64,000 bases of DNA from Acidimicrobiales bacterium (GTDB taxonomy: Bacteria > Actinomycetota > Acidimicrobiia > Acidimicrobiales > Aldehydirespiratoraceae). Made by a program: the position numbers and the translations under genes. The notes below the pieces were generated by a model that saw nothing but the letters and a program-made list of their open reading frames with translations, was not told where the DNA came from and did no database searches. Below are positions 1 through 8,225 of the stretch, piece after piece (positions within the stretch are counted from its first letter, which is position 1; each line of letters begins with the position of its first letter). The stretch spans positions 124,001 to 188,000 of the forward strand of contig JAQWMR010000010.1 in the NCBI GenBank assembly GCA_029246685.1. The letters are read 5' to 3'.

Positions 1-932
1 CCGCCGGCGAGACACGCCTTCGACTCGCCGGTGATCGCACGAGCGCGGCGCGCCATCGCCAGAACCGCCTCCTCGGTCACCTGTTGGATGGAAGCTGCGA
101 GGTCCATTTCCCGGCGTGTGATGTCGGACTCGGGTGACCGCGGGGGCCCGTCGAACAACGCGGCGAACCGATCGTTGGTCATCGTCAACCCGGCGAGATA
201 GTCGAAGTACGAGAGATCGAGTGTGAACGAGCCGTCGTCGTGAAGGTCGATCAGATGCTGCTTGATCGTCTCGGCGTAGCGGGGCTCCCCGTAGGGGGCG
301 AGCCCCATGAGCTTGTACTCGCCGCTGTTGACCCGGAACCCGCAGAAGTAGGTGAACGCGGAGTAGAGCATGCCGAGCGAGTGGGGGAAGTCGATCTCTT
401 CGAGCAGGCGCACCTCGTTGCCGGCACCCCGGCCGATCGAACTCGTCGCCCATTCGCCGACGCCGTCGAACGTGAGAATCGCGGCTGACTCGAACGGCGA
501 CGGATAGAACGCGCTCGCCGCGTGGCTCTCGTGGTGCTCGACGAACCAGCGGTCGCCGGCGCGGCCATAGCCGAGCGACTCGATTCCCTTGTCGATCTCG
601 TAGGGGATCCAGAGCTTCTCGCGCAACCACAGCGGGATGGCTTGGCGGAACGACGCGAACCCCCGCGGGCCGACCTTCAGATACGTGCGGAGGAGCCGGA
701 CGAAGGTCGTGAGCGGCTTCTCGTAGAACACGATGGCGTCGATGCCGTCACGTTCGACCCCGGCGGAGTGCAGGCACCATTCGATCGCGTTCTCCGGGAA
801 CGACGCGTCGTGCTTGACCCGGGTGAAGCGCTCCTCCTGGGCAGCCGCGACGAGCTCGCCGTCCACCAGGAGCGCGGCCGCGCTGTCGTGGTAGAAGGCG
901 CTGATCCCGAGAACGGTGGTGGGCCGCGACAT
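1..932 (-). CDS. Carbamoyltransferase (NodU/CmcH family), 3' end cut by window edge
   Basis: This is the N-terminal 310 codons of a reading frame that leaves the window at base 1. Family members transfer a carbamoyl group from carbamoyl phosphate to sugars or small molecules in secondary metabolism or glycan decoration. The start reads MSRPTTVLGISAFYHDSAA, typical of the family (G-I-x-x-x-x-H-D-S/A-A). Further hallmarks are the metal-binding cluster EHHESHAASAF, then FDGVGEW and NSGEYKLMGLAPYG. The ATG at 930-932 is preceded at eight bases by TACGGT (on the minus strand), the leaderless promoter pattern seen across this window. The C-terminal domain lies outside, so substrate cannot be guessed. 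The SDR at 1025 is divergent. Confidence 0.88.
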   Translation of the reverse strand, partial: MSRPTTVLGISAFYHDSAAALLVDGELVAAAQEERFTRVKHDASFPENAIEWCLHSAGVERDGIDAIVFYEKPLTTFVRLLRTYLKVGPRGFASFRQAIPLWLREKLWIPYEIDKGIESLGYGRAGDRWFVEHHESHAASAFYPSPFESAAILTFDGVGEWATSSIGRGAGNEVRLLEEIDFPHSLGMLYSAFTYFCGFRVNSGEYKLMGLAPYGEPRYAETIKQHLIDLHDDGSFTLDLSYFDYLAGLTMTNDRFAALFDGPPRSPESDITRREMDLAASIQQVTEEAVLAMARRARAITGESKACLAG

Positions 933-940
933 CGGTGCAG

Positions 941-946
941 ACCGTA
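941..946 (-). promoter_or_regulatory. Leaderless -10 element (TACGGT) for the carbamoyltransferase
   Basis: On the minus strand TACGGT ends eight bases before the ATG, so the predicted transcript would begin at or next to the start codon. This matches at least fifteen other starts in the window. Confidence 0.5.
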
Positions 947-1024
947 CCCGCCCCCTCCGTTCTCTGATGCCTTCGTCGCCGTATACGGTTCGGGTTCGTC
1001 AGAAACCGAGAAGGTGGGTCTGTC

Positions 1025-1759
1025 ATGGGAGATCTGGACGGGAAGGTCGCGATCGTCACCGGGTCGTCGAGCGGAATCGGTGAAGCGGCCGCGCGCTCGC
1101 TTGCCGATGCGGGGGCGTCGTTGGTCGTGAACTCGTCGAGCTCGGTCGAGGCCGGCGAGAAGATCGCAGCGTCGTTGCCCACGGACTCGATCTATGTGCA
1201 GGCCGACATCTCAGACGAGGAGCAGGACCGCGCACTCATCGCCACGACGCTCGACCGGTTCGGAAAGCTCGACATCCTCGTGAACAACGCGGGATGGACG
1301 ACCCGCGTCGACCACGCCGATCACGAGGCGCTGACGAACGACATCCTGTTCAAGACATTCGAGATCAACGTCTACGGAACGTGGTGGCTCACGCGGGCGG
1401 CGATGCCCGCGCTGCGCGAGTCCGAGGGCTGCATCGTGAACGTCACGTCGATCGCCGGACTCCGCCCACTCGGCTCGTCACTCGCATACGGCATGGCCAA
1501 GGCGGCGCTCAACAGCTTCACCGAGGACCTGGCCCGCTACTGCGGCCCCGTCCGGGCCAACGCCGTCGCTCCCGGCCTTGTCGCGACCCCGTGGACCGAG
1601 GACTGGGACGATCTGCATGGCGGCATGGAGATGATCAATCCCATGAAGCGGTCGGCCACGCCCGAGGATTGCGCCCAGGCGATCATGGCGTGCGTCACCA
1701 ATACGTACATGAACGGCACGATCATGAAGGTCGACGGCGGCACCACACTGGTGCTCTGA
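1025..1759 (+). CDS. SDR family NAD(P)-dependent oxidoreductase
   Basis: A 244-residue classical short-chain dehydrogenase/reductase. The cofactor loop TGSSSGIG lies at residues 12-19, NNAG at 87-90, and the catalytic pair Y155-x3-K159 in AYGMAKAAL, with the serine in NVTSIAGL upstream. The C-terminal [15 protein letters not shown] and VDGGTTL segments are normal for the family. The ATG follows AAGGTGG about six bases upstream, so this gene uses a ribosome-binding site. The substrate is not readable from sequence. It ends 47 bases before the methylmalonyl-CoA mutase, but that gene has its own leaderless promoter. Confidence 0.9.
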   Translation: MGDLDGKVAIVTGSSSGIGEAAARSLADAGASLVVNSSSSVEAGEKIAASLPTDSIYVQADISDEEQDRALIATTLDRFGKLDILVNNAGWTTRVDHADHEALTNDILFKTFEINVYGTWWLTRAAMPALRESEGCIVNVTSIAGLRPLGSSLAYGMAKAALNSFTEDLARYCGPVRANAVAPGLVATPWTEDWDDLHGGMEMINPMKRSATPEDCAQAIMACVTNTYMNGTIMKVDGGTTLVL

Positions 1760-1794
1760 GGTCAAGCCGTTGGGGAGGCCCGTTCTACGGCGGG

Positions 1795-1800
1795 TACCGT
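1795..1800 (+). promoter_or_regulatory. Leaderless -10 element (TACCGT) for methylmalonyl-CoA mutase
   Basis: TACCGT is followed by six bases and then the ATG at 1807. No ribosome-binding site is visible before that ATG. Confidence 0.5.
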
Positions 1801-1806
1801 GGATCC

Positions 1807-3936
1807 ATGAGCGTGATCCCGGACTTCACGAGCGTCGACCTCGATCTGGAGGGTCTGCCGGCCGCGTCCGGGGCGTCCGACTTCGTTTCGGAAACGCCCG
1901 AAGGCATCGACATTCCGGCTGTCACCACCGCCGACGCCGTCGCTGATCTCGACTTCCTCGACACGCTTCCCGGTCTGCCGCCGTTCCTGCGGGGCCCGTA
2001 CCCCACGATGTACGTCAACCAGCCGTGGACGATCCGTCAGTACGCCGGATTTTCCACCGCCGAGGAGTCCAACGCCTTCTACCGACGCAACCTCGCGGGC
2101 GGCCAGAAGGGCCTGTCGGTCGCCTTCGACCTCGCGACGCACCGTGGCTACGACTCCGACAATCCACGGGTGAGCGGCGACGTCGGCATGGCGGGCGTGG
2201 CCATCGACTCGATTCTCGACATGCGCCAACTCTTCGACGGCATCCCGCTCGATCAGATGAGCGTGTCGATGACGATGAACGGCGCGGTGCTGCCGATCCT
2301 CGCGCTCTACGTCGTTGCGGGTGAGGAACAGGGGGTGAAGCCGGCGCAGATGGCGGGGACCATCCAGAACGACATCCTCAAGGAGTTCATGGTCCGCAAC
2401 ACCTACATCTACCCGCCTGCTCCCAGTCTGCGGATCATCTCCGACATCTTCGCGTTCACCAGCCAGGAGATGCCGAAGTTCAACTCGATCTCGATCTCCG
2501 GCTACCACATGCAGGAGGCCGGCGCGACCGCCGATCTCGAGCTCGCCTACACGTTGGCCGATGGCGTGGAGTACGTGCGGGCCGGTGTCGACGCAGGCCT
2601 CGAGGTCGACGCGTTCGCTCCGCGCCTCAGCTTCTTCTGGGCGATTGGCATGAACTTCTTCATGGAAGTGGCGAAGCTACGCGCCGCCCGCCTCCTCTGG
2701 TCGAAACTGATGAAGGAGTTCGAGCCGCAGAACCCCAAGTCGTTGTCGCTGCGCACCCACAGTCAGACGAGTGGCTGGTCGCTTACTGCGCAGGATGTCT
2801 ACAACAACGTTGTCCGGACCTGCGTCGAGGCGATGGCCGCCACCCAGGGCCACACTCAATCGCTGCACACCAACGCGCTCGATGAAGCGCTGGCACTCCC
2901 CACCGACTTCTCGGCTCGCATCGCTCGAAACACCCAGCTGTTTCTCCAGCAGGAGTCCGGCACCACCCGCACCGTCGACCCGTGGGGCGGGAGCCGCCAC
3001 GTCGAGCGGCTCACGTACGAGCTCGCGAAGAAGGCGTGGGCCCACATCACCGAAATCGAGGAGATGGGCGGCATGGCCGCCGCGATCGAAGCCGGCATCC
3101 CGAAGCTGCGCATCGAGGAAGCCGCAGCTCGCACGCAAGCTCGCATCGACTCCGGCCGTCAGGCTGTCATCGGCGTGAACAAGTACCGCCTCGACGAGAA
3201 CGAGGACATCGACGTTCTGAAGATCGACAACGCGGAGGTGCGCGCCGCCCAGATCGCGAAGCTCGAACGGCTTCGAGCCGAACGCGATCAATCCGAGGTG
3301 GACGACACGCTTGCCGCGCTCACCAAGGCCGCCGGCACCGGTGAGGGCAACCTTCTCGCCCTCGCGATCGACGCAGCCCGCGCCAAGGCGAGCGTAGGAG
3401 AGATCAGTGATGCGCTCGAGAAGGTCTACGGTCGTCATGTTGCGCAGATCCGCACGATCGAAGGGGTGTATCGAGCCGAAGTGGGTGCTGAATCCGATTC
3501 CATCACGGCCGTCCGGGCCAAGGCCGACGAGTTCGCCACCGCCAACGGCCGACGTCCTCGCATCCTGATCGCCAAGATGGGTCAGGACGGCCACGACCGC
3601 GGCCAGAAGGTGATCGCAACCGCGTTCGCCGATCTCGGATTCGACGTCGACATCGGCCCGCTCTTCCAGACTCCCGGCGAGGTCGCCCGCCAGGCGATCG
3701 AGGCCGACGTTCATGTCGTCGGCGCGTCGTCGCTCGCCGCCGGCCACCTCACGCTCGTGCCGGAACTGCGTGACGAACTCGAGAAGCTCGGCCGGAGCGA
3801 CATCAAGATCGCCGTCGGTGGTGTGATCCCGCCGGACGACGTCGCGACGCTCCTCGACATGGGTGCGGTCGCGGTCTATCCGCCGGGCACCGTCATTGCC
3901 GAGGCCGCACTCGAGCTTCTCGACCAACTCAGCTGA
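1807..3936 (+). CDS. mutB: Methylmalonyl-CoA mutase, catalytic (large) subunit
   Basis: A 709-residue adenosylcobalamin-dependent mutase interconverting methylmalonyl-CoA and succinyl-CoA in propionate and odd-chain or branched-chain catabolism. The TIM-barrel half carries [20 protein letters not shown] and [17 protein letters not shown]. The B12 domain (about 575-709) carries DGHDRG with cobalt-ligand His596, then [14 protein letters not shown] and a GGVIPP segment. Tyr79 in RQYAGF is the residue that separates methylmalonyl-CoA from isobutyryl-CoA mutases (Phe there). Where most mutases have Arg in RPWTIRQ, this one has Gln72. No small subunit gene is adjacent; the chaperone MeaB lies 2.5 kb downstream. 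The start at 1807 is set by the promoter and by homology. Confidence 0.95.
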   Translation: MSVIPDFTSVDLDLEGLPAASGASDFVSETPEGIDIPAVTTADAVADLDFLDTLPGLPPFLRGPYPTMYVNQPWTIRQYAGFSTAEESNAFYRRNLAGGQKGLSVAFDLATHRGYDSDNPRVSGDVGMAGVAIDSILDMRQLFDGIPLDQMSVSMTMNGAVLPILALYVVAGEEQGVKPAQMAGTIQNDILKEFMVRNTYIYPPAPSLRIISDIFAFTSQEMPKFNSISISGYHMQEAGATADLELAYTLADGVEYVRAGVDAGLEVDAFAPRLSFFWAIGMNFFMEVAKLRAARLLWSKLMKEFEPQNPKSLSLRTHSQTSGWSLTAQDVYNNVVRTCVEAMAATQGHTQSLHTNALDEALALPTDFSARIARNTQLFLQQESGTTRTVDPWGGSRHVERLTYELAKKAWAHITEIEEMGGMAAAIEAGIPKLRIEEAAARTQARIDSGRQAVIGVNKYRLDENEDIDVLKIDNAEVRAAQIAKLERLRAERDQSEVDDTLAALTKAAGTGEGNLLALAIDAARAKASVGEISDALEKVYGRHVAQIRTIEGVYRAEVGAESDSITAVRAKADEFATANGRRPRILIAKMGQDGHDRGQKVIATAFADLGFDVDIGPLFQTPGEVARQAIEADVHVVGASSLAAGHLTLVPELRDELEKLGRSDIKIAVGGVIPPDDVATLLDMGAVAVYPPGTVIAEAALELLDQLS

Positions 3937-4003
3937 CCAACCGACGGGCTTGTCTGGCCCATTGTGCCGAGGCCACGCTGCGCTCGAAACTTGTGCGGGG
4001 CGA

Positions 4004-4021
4004 AGGAAGCGGGGGGGGGTG
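4004..4021 (+). promoter_or_regulatory. G9 homopolymer between a GGA-type RBS and a GTG start
   Basis: AAGGAAG (4003-4009) is followed after one base by nine consecutive G (4011-4019). The last G is the first base of the GTG start codon (4019-4021). Slippage in the run would change the spacing from ribosome-binding site to start codon. Confidence 0.45.
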
Positions 4022-5619
4022 CGAGGACTCAGGAGGGCACTGGTGAGCGTCGCGCTCGTCGCGTTCGTACTGGCGGTCGTACCCGCGGCTGCCCAGTCGC
4101 CCTCCTTGGCAGTGGCGCCGAACACCGAACTCCTCGCCGGACAGACCGTTCAGATCTCCGGCGCGGCGACGCCGGGGACTCCCATTGGTGTAGTCGGTGT
4201 CTGCCACGCGGCGACCGACTTCACGTCGCTGTCAACTGCGCAGCTCACCTGTGAGCTGATCACGTTCTTCGTTGGTGACGAGTCGTTCGACTTCGAATGG
4301 ACCGTCACCAGGGTCATCGAGACTCCCGGCGGCCCGATCGATTGTCTCGCCACGCCGTGCGTGACGGCATTCGGAGGAGTCGACGGCTCCAGCGTCCTCT
4401 TCCTGGAAATCGTGCCGCTGTCGTTCGCAGCGGCCCCGTTGGTGCAATTCTTGCCGACATCGATCGGTCATCTGGAGCCGGTATCGCTTGCCGTGACGGG
4501 CACCCCAGTGATCGACAGCGTCGTCATGATCCAGTGCGTCGAGGAGTTGCCGATCGCGGCGGACAATCCTCCCGGCGCGTGTGTCGAACACGGCCCGGCG
4601 GTTCCCTACGTGGGCGGACACGTCGGTCACATAGCGGCCTCCCACGTTGGATCGACGATTCGGCTTCGGATCCCGTGGACTGCACCGCATTCGCGCCCGG
4701 GTGCGTGCTCGGCGCACGCCTGAGCACGAACGGCATCGACACCTATGTGTTCGGCGACGTCTTCTTCAGCGCCGACCTCAGGTCGTCGTTCGATCTTCCG
4801 CACGATCTCCCGGCTGGTGGAATCGTGTTCGATCCTGTGCACGTCGGCGACCTCGTCGACGTATCACTCAGCAACATCGACCAGTACGGCAACGGCCTCA
4901 CGGTCCGAGTCTGCAACGGCAACCTCGACATCGGTCCCGATGTCGATACGTGCGCCTCGGTCGGCTTGCCGCCCATCGTCGGACTGACGTCCTACTCGGG
5001 CTCGTTCGCGATCCCTGGCCCCTTGGTCGGTGACGACGGCGATGCCTACGACTGCACGTCGCTGCCCTTCTTCAACGCCTGTTTCCTCGTGGTGTTCGGC
5101 CATCGCGATCCGGGGCCGAGTGACCCGTACGTTCTCTCCGTGGCGGCGTTCTTGGATATCCGCGCTCGTTCGTTCGTCGCGACACCGACGACTGAGCTCC
5201 AGGACGGCGACGTGGTGTCGATCACCGTGCCTCTCCCTCGCGTCACGAATGACGGCACGGACTGCGCACTGGCGGCGTGTGTCATCGTGTTCAACACCTG
5301 GACGACGTTTTCCGCCGAGGGGGCAGTTCCTGCCGCAGTCTCCTTCGATGACTCGGTCCCGCCGCCGACCACGATCGCGCCGGCCCCGCCGGTCGAGACC
5401 ACCACGACCACCATCGTGCTCTCCTCGCCGTCCACGGTGGCGCCGCCCACCACCACGCCGCCGACCACGGTGCCCACCCAAGTGCTCGGAACGTCCGAGA
5501 CCAACGATCAGCTGGCGCTGACGGGCGTGGACGCGACCTTCTTCGCGGCGCTCGGCGTGTCGCTCATCGGCACCGGCGCGCTCGTCGGCCGACGAGCGCG
5601 GTCGTGGCCGAACCGCTGA
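4019..5619 (+). pseudogene. LALTG-anchored cell-wall protein with neocarzinostatin-like repeats, frameshifted
   Basis: Two overlapping frames make one protein. Frame one starts at GTG 4019 with a signal peptide (RALVSVALVAFVLAVVPAAA) and runs to TGA at 4721-4723. Frame two carries homologous-looking sequence from about 4640 to TAG at 5617-5619. The switch lies between about 4630 and 4665 and corresponds to one missing base (total length 3n+2). About four modules resemble neocarzinostatin-like domains (for example TELLAGQTVQISG and TTELQDGDVVSI, each with paired cysteines such as DCALAACVIVF). A Thr/Pro-rich linker precedes LALTG, a hydrophobic helix and RRARSW, an actinobacterial sortase signal. 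It could be a decayed gene, a phase-variable gene or an assembly error. Confidence 0.7.
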
Positions 5620-5620
5620 G

Positions 5621-5914
5621 CTAGTCCAGCTCGATCTGCACCCGGTTGATGCCGGTCGCGACCGGCTTGATGCGGTCGTTGATGACGCGGATGTGTTCGG
5701 CGTGGCTCGCGTAGACGCGGTAGCCCTCGACGGAAGCGAAGTCGCCGATCACGACGATGTCGGCGGTCGACCCGTCGAGACCGAGGTTGCGGCCGACCGT
5801 GTAGTCCACGATTTCCGGGATGAGCGACGGCATTGTTCGTAGCTCGTCCACGATCGCATCGAGGGCGGCGGTGTCGGCGCCCTCGCAGGCGATGAGCACG
5901 GTGTGACGGATCAT
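5621..5914 (-). CDS. Dabb family (stress-responsive alpha/beta barrel) protein
   Basis: A 97-residue protein starting MIRHTVLIACEGADTAALDA, with a central GRNLGLDGSTADIVVIGDF and a YASHAEHIRVI segment. This is the ferredoxin-like dimeric alpha/beta-barrel pattern of the Dabb family. Members include polyketide cyclases and many proteins of unknown role, so no reaction is assigned. It converges on the surface protein (gap of one base). Upstream is a SnoaL-like gene on the same strand whose TAG stop forms part of the promoter of this gene. Confidence 0.75.
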   Translation of the reverse strand: MIRHTVLIACEGADTAALDAIVDELRTMPSLIPEIVDYTVGRNLGLDGSTADIVVIGDFASVEGYRVYASHAEHIRVINDRIKPVATGINRVQIELD

Positions 5915-5922
5915 GGCGTCAG

Positions 5923-5928
5923 AACCTA
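5923..5928 (-). promoter_or_regulatory. Leaderless -10 (TAGGTT) overlapping the upstream TAG stop
   Basis: On the minus strand TAGGTT stands eight bases before the Dabb ATG. Its TAG is the stop codon of the SnoaL-like gene. Confidence 0.5.
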
Positions 5929-6393
5929 GACCCAGTCTCGATCACGCGGCGGCGGCACCATGTCGGCGCTCGGCTCCCAGGTCGTCTGACGCATCGTGAC
6001 GGCGAGGTGGCTCTCGGAGTACATGTCCTCCTCGTAGGAGAACTTTCCGTCGCCGGCGTACTCCAGATACGAGAGGCCCATGTTGTGGATCTCCTTGCCG
6101 TCCTCGGTCTGGCCGGGCAGGTGGTTGCTCCACCGGAGGAACACCTTGTCGCCGTCGATGGCCTCCCAGTAGTGCGGGAAGTCCCACGTCTGGAGTCCGG
6201 TCATCGACGAGTCCAGGAACTCGACGAGCGCGTCGACGCCTTGGTGACGTCCCCAGACGCTGTCGATGAACACTGCGTCGTCGGTGAATACCTCCTTGAG
6301 GCCGCTCCACGGAATGTCGCCGGCGATTGCCGCTCGGCGGAGCTCCAGATAGCGGTCGATGGTCGCCTTGATCTCTTTACGGTCGTGAGCCAT
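5926..6393 (-). CDS. SnoaL-like / NTF2-fold protein
   Basis: A 155-residue protein with the cone-shaped NTF2-like pattern: an N-terminal helix (IKATIDRYLELRRAAIAG), FTDDAVFIDSVWGRHQGVDALVEFL, then WDFPHYWEAIDGDKVFLRWSNHLPG and a C-terminal strand set. SnoaL-like proteins include cyclases, isomerases and dehydratases acting on small hydrophobic substrates. There are no residues that allow a specific call. It is divergent from meaB; the two -10 elements overlap at 6400-6409. Confidence 0.75.
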   Translation of the reverse strand: MAHDRKEIKATIDRYLELRRAAIAGDIPWSGLKEVFTDDAVFIDSVWGRHQGVDALVEFLDSSMTGLQTWDFPHYWEAIDGDKVFLRWSNHLPGQTEDGKEIHNMGLSYLEYAGDGKFSYEEDMYSESHLAVTMRQTTWEPSADMVPPPRDRDWV

Positions 6394-6399
6394 CGCGAG

Positions 6400-6409
6400 A
6401 CGGTAGCGT
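6400..6409. promoter_or_regulatory. Overlapping divergent leaderless -10 elements (SnoaL-like gene and meaB)
   Basis: ACGGTAGCGT carries TAGCGT on the plus strand (6404-6409), eight bases before the GTG at 6418. On the minus strand it carries TACCGT (6400-6405), six bases before the ATG at 6393. The two hexamers share their TA. Confidence 0.5.
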
Positions 6410-6417
6410 CAGCGGCC

Positions 6418-7401
6418 GTGGCAGCAGAAATGGGTGACGACGATCGGGCGCTCGTCGAGGGCGTCCTCGCTGGCGATCGCACGGCCATCGGCCAGGCGAT
6501 CACCCTCGTGGAATCCACGCTGGACGAGCACCGTCCCCGAGCCGGTGCCGTGCTGGAGGCACTCCTGCCGCACACGGGTGATGCGCATCGAGTCGGTATC
6601 ACTGGCGTTCCCGGCGTGGGGAAGTCCACGTTCATCGAAGCGCTCGGCACGAAGCTCACCGGCCGCGGGCATCGGGTGGCCGTGGTGGCCGTGGATCCGT
6701 CGAGCCAGCGAACCGGCGGATCGATCCTCGGCGACAAGACGAGAATGCCCACGCTCGCGGTCGACGACGCAGCCTTCATTCGGCCCTCGCCGTCCGCCGG
6801 CACGCTCGGGGGGGTGGCTCGAGCGACTCGCGAATCGATTCTCGTTCTCGAGGCCGCCGGCTATGACGTGGTGATCGTGGAGACCGTGGGCGTCGGCCAA
6901 TCCGAAACGGTCGTGCACGGGATGGTCGACATCTTCGTCGTCCTGATGCTGTCCGGCGCCGGCGACGAGCTCCAGGGCATCAAGAAGGGCGTCCTCGAGC
7001 TTGCCGATCTCCTCGCCGTCAACAAGGCCGATGGCGACAACGTGCAAAAGGCGGCGCTGGCCGCAGGCGACTATCGGCGAGCGCTCCATCTACTCCAGCC
7101 GGCCAGCCCGCACTGGACGCCGCCGGTCCACACCTGTTCTGCCCTGACGGGCGATGGTCTCGACGAGCTCTGGGACGCGATCGAACTACATCGCCGCACC
7201 CTGGACGACGCCGGGGTTCGTGCGGAGCGGCGCGAAGCGCAGCAGTTGGAGTGGCTCCAGTCGATGCTTCGGGACCGGCTGGTCGAGCGGTTCGAGTCCG
7301 ATCCGTCGGTCATCGCCCGTCGTGCCCAGCTCGAGGCCGCTGTGCAGGCCGGCGAGCTCACGCCGTCGATGGCGGTCGAACGGCTGCTCGACGAATTCTG
7401 A
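6418..7401 (+). CDS. meaB: Methylmalonyl-CoA mutase-associated GTPase MeaB
   Basis: A 327-residue P-loop GTPase (ArgK/MeaB family) that gates cofactor loading and protects methylmalonyl-CoA mutase. It carries Walker A GVPGVGKST at about residues 63-71, then VAVVAVDPSSQRTGGSILGDKTRM, the FIRPSPSAGTLGG loop, the switch region VVIVETVGVGQSE and NKADG. The C-terminal dimerisation arm is present. GTG 6418 is chosen because it sits eight bases after TAGCGT; ATG 6430 is the alternative. It lies close to the mutase gene but not in the same operon, with the intervening DNA holding two minus-strand genes and the broken surface protein. Confidence 0.93.
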   Translation: MAAEMGDDDRALVEGVLAGDRTAIGQAITLVESTLDEHRPRAGAVLEALLPHTGDAHRVGITGVPGVGKSTFIEALGTKLTGRGHRVAVVAVDPSSQRTGGSILGDKTRMPTLAVDDAAFIRPSPSAGTLGGVARATRESILVLEAAGYDVVIVETVGVGQSETVVHGMVDIFVVLMLSGAGDELQGIKKGVLELADLLAVNKADGDNVQKAALAAGDYRRALHLLQPASPHWTPPVHTCSALTGDGLDELWDAIELHRRTLDDAGVRAERREAQQLEWLQSMLRDRLVERFESDPSVIARRAQLEAAVQAGELTPSMAVERLLDEF

Positions 7402-7555
7402 GAACACACTCAGGGTGGTCAGAGCGAACTATCGACGTAGAGCCGTTCGTCTCGTACCCTCGGGCCGCGGGGAGGCGATGACCCTTCAGCTGGCCTGGTC
7501 GCGGTGCTGAGGATGAACCACAGCGAAACCGGCCCCTCCGTCCGACACCACGGAG
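7402..7555. other. Intergenic, 154 bp, no gene seen
   Basis: A weak stem CTGAG/CTCAG lies just after the meaB stop. The rest contains no convincing open frame. It abuts the citrate synthase relic and may itself be relic sequence. Confidence 0.3.
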
Positions 7556-8143
7556 ATGAAGATGCGTTCATTCCCCCGTTTCTGCCTTGCTGCGGTTCCC
7601 GCCACCGGGACGCTCTGGGCCGTTGCGTCGCCAGCTGGCGCCCACCACGATCCTGACGAACTCGCTCTCACCGGCCCGCTCCACGGTGGTGCATCGAGCC
7701 GTTGCATCGCGATGATCGACGAGATCGAGACGCCGGATCGCGCCGCGGACTGGGTGCGGTCGCAGCTCGACGTCGGCGGGAAGATCATGGGCTTCGGCCA
7801 CGCGGTGTATCGCGCCGAGGATTCGCGCGGCGTCGTGCTGCGTGAAGCGGCTGAGCGGCTCGGATGAGATCTCGTCGAGCGTGCAGCCGGGATCGAGACC
7901 GAGATCCTCGCGGTACTGGCCGAGTGGAAGCCTGGCCAACGAATCGTCACCAACGTCGAGTTCTGGGCCGCCGTCGTGCTCGAGCTCGCAGGTCTACCGC
8001 GAGCCATGTTCACGCCGACGTTCTCCGTCAGCCGGTCGATCGGATGGTCGGCGCACGTGATCGAGCAGCACGGCGTGGGCAAGATCCTGCGACCGAGCGC
8101 GCGCTACATCGGCCCGGAGCCGCAGGTGAACATGGCCCGCTGA
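7556..8143 (+). pseudogene. Citrate synthase relic: N-terminal half missing, in-frame TGA
   Basis: From about 7650 the frame encodes the C-terminal half of a citrate/2-methylcitrate synthase. It contains GPLHGGAS with the first catalytic His, KIMGFGHAVYR with the second, NVEFWAAVVLE, and FTPTFSVSRSIGWSAHVIEQ; the end reads RPSARYIGPEP. An in-frame TGA at 7865-7867 interrupts it between AERLG and DLVERA. Upstream of 7650 the same frame has a signal-peptide-like stretch (MKMRSFPRFCLAAVP to SPAGA) with no relation to citrate synthase, so a foreign 5' end seems joined to the relic. The large N-terminal domain is absent. A functional protein is very unlikely. Confidence 0.8.
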
Positions 8144-8225
8144 CTTCCCTCGGCGTGGCCGCCGTTCTAGGGTTACCTTCCACGGAAGCTTTCCTCGGCA
8201 GACGGGGGCGAGAGGGCGGTGTGCC

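Noticed and set aside
4630..4665. Programmed ribosomal frameshift in the LALTG protein
   Set aside because: No slippery heptamer with downstream pseudoknot was visible, and such recoding is not known for sortase substrates.
7865..7867. TGA in the citrate synthase as a selenocysteine codon
   Set aside because: Not a Sec position in citrate synthase, no SECIS-like hairpin noticed downstream, and the N-terminal half of the protein is missing anyway.
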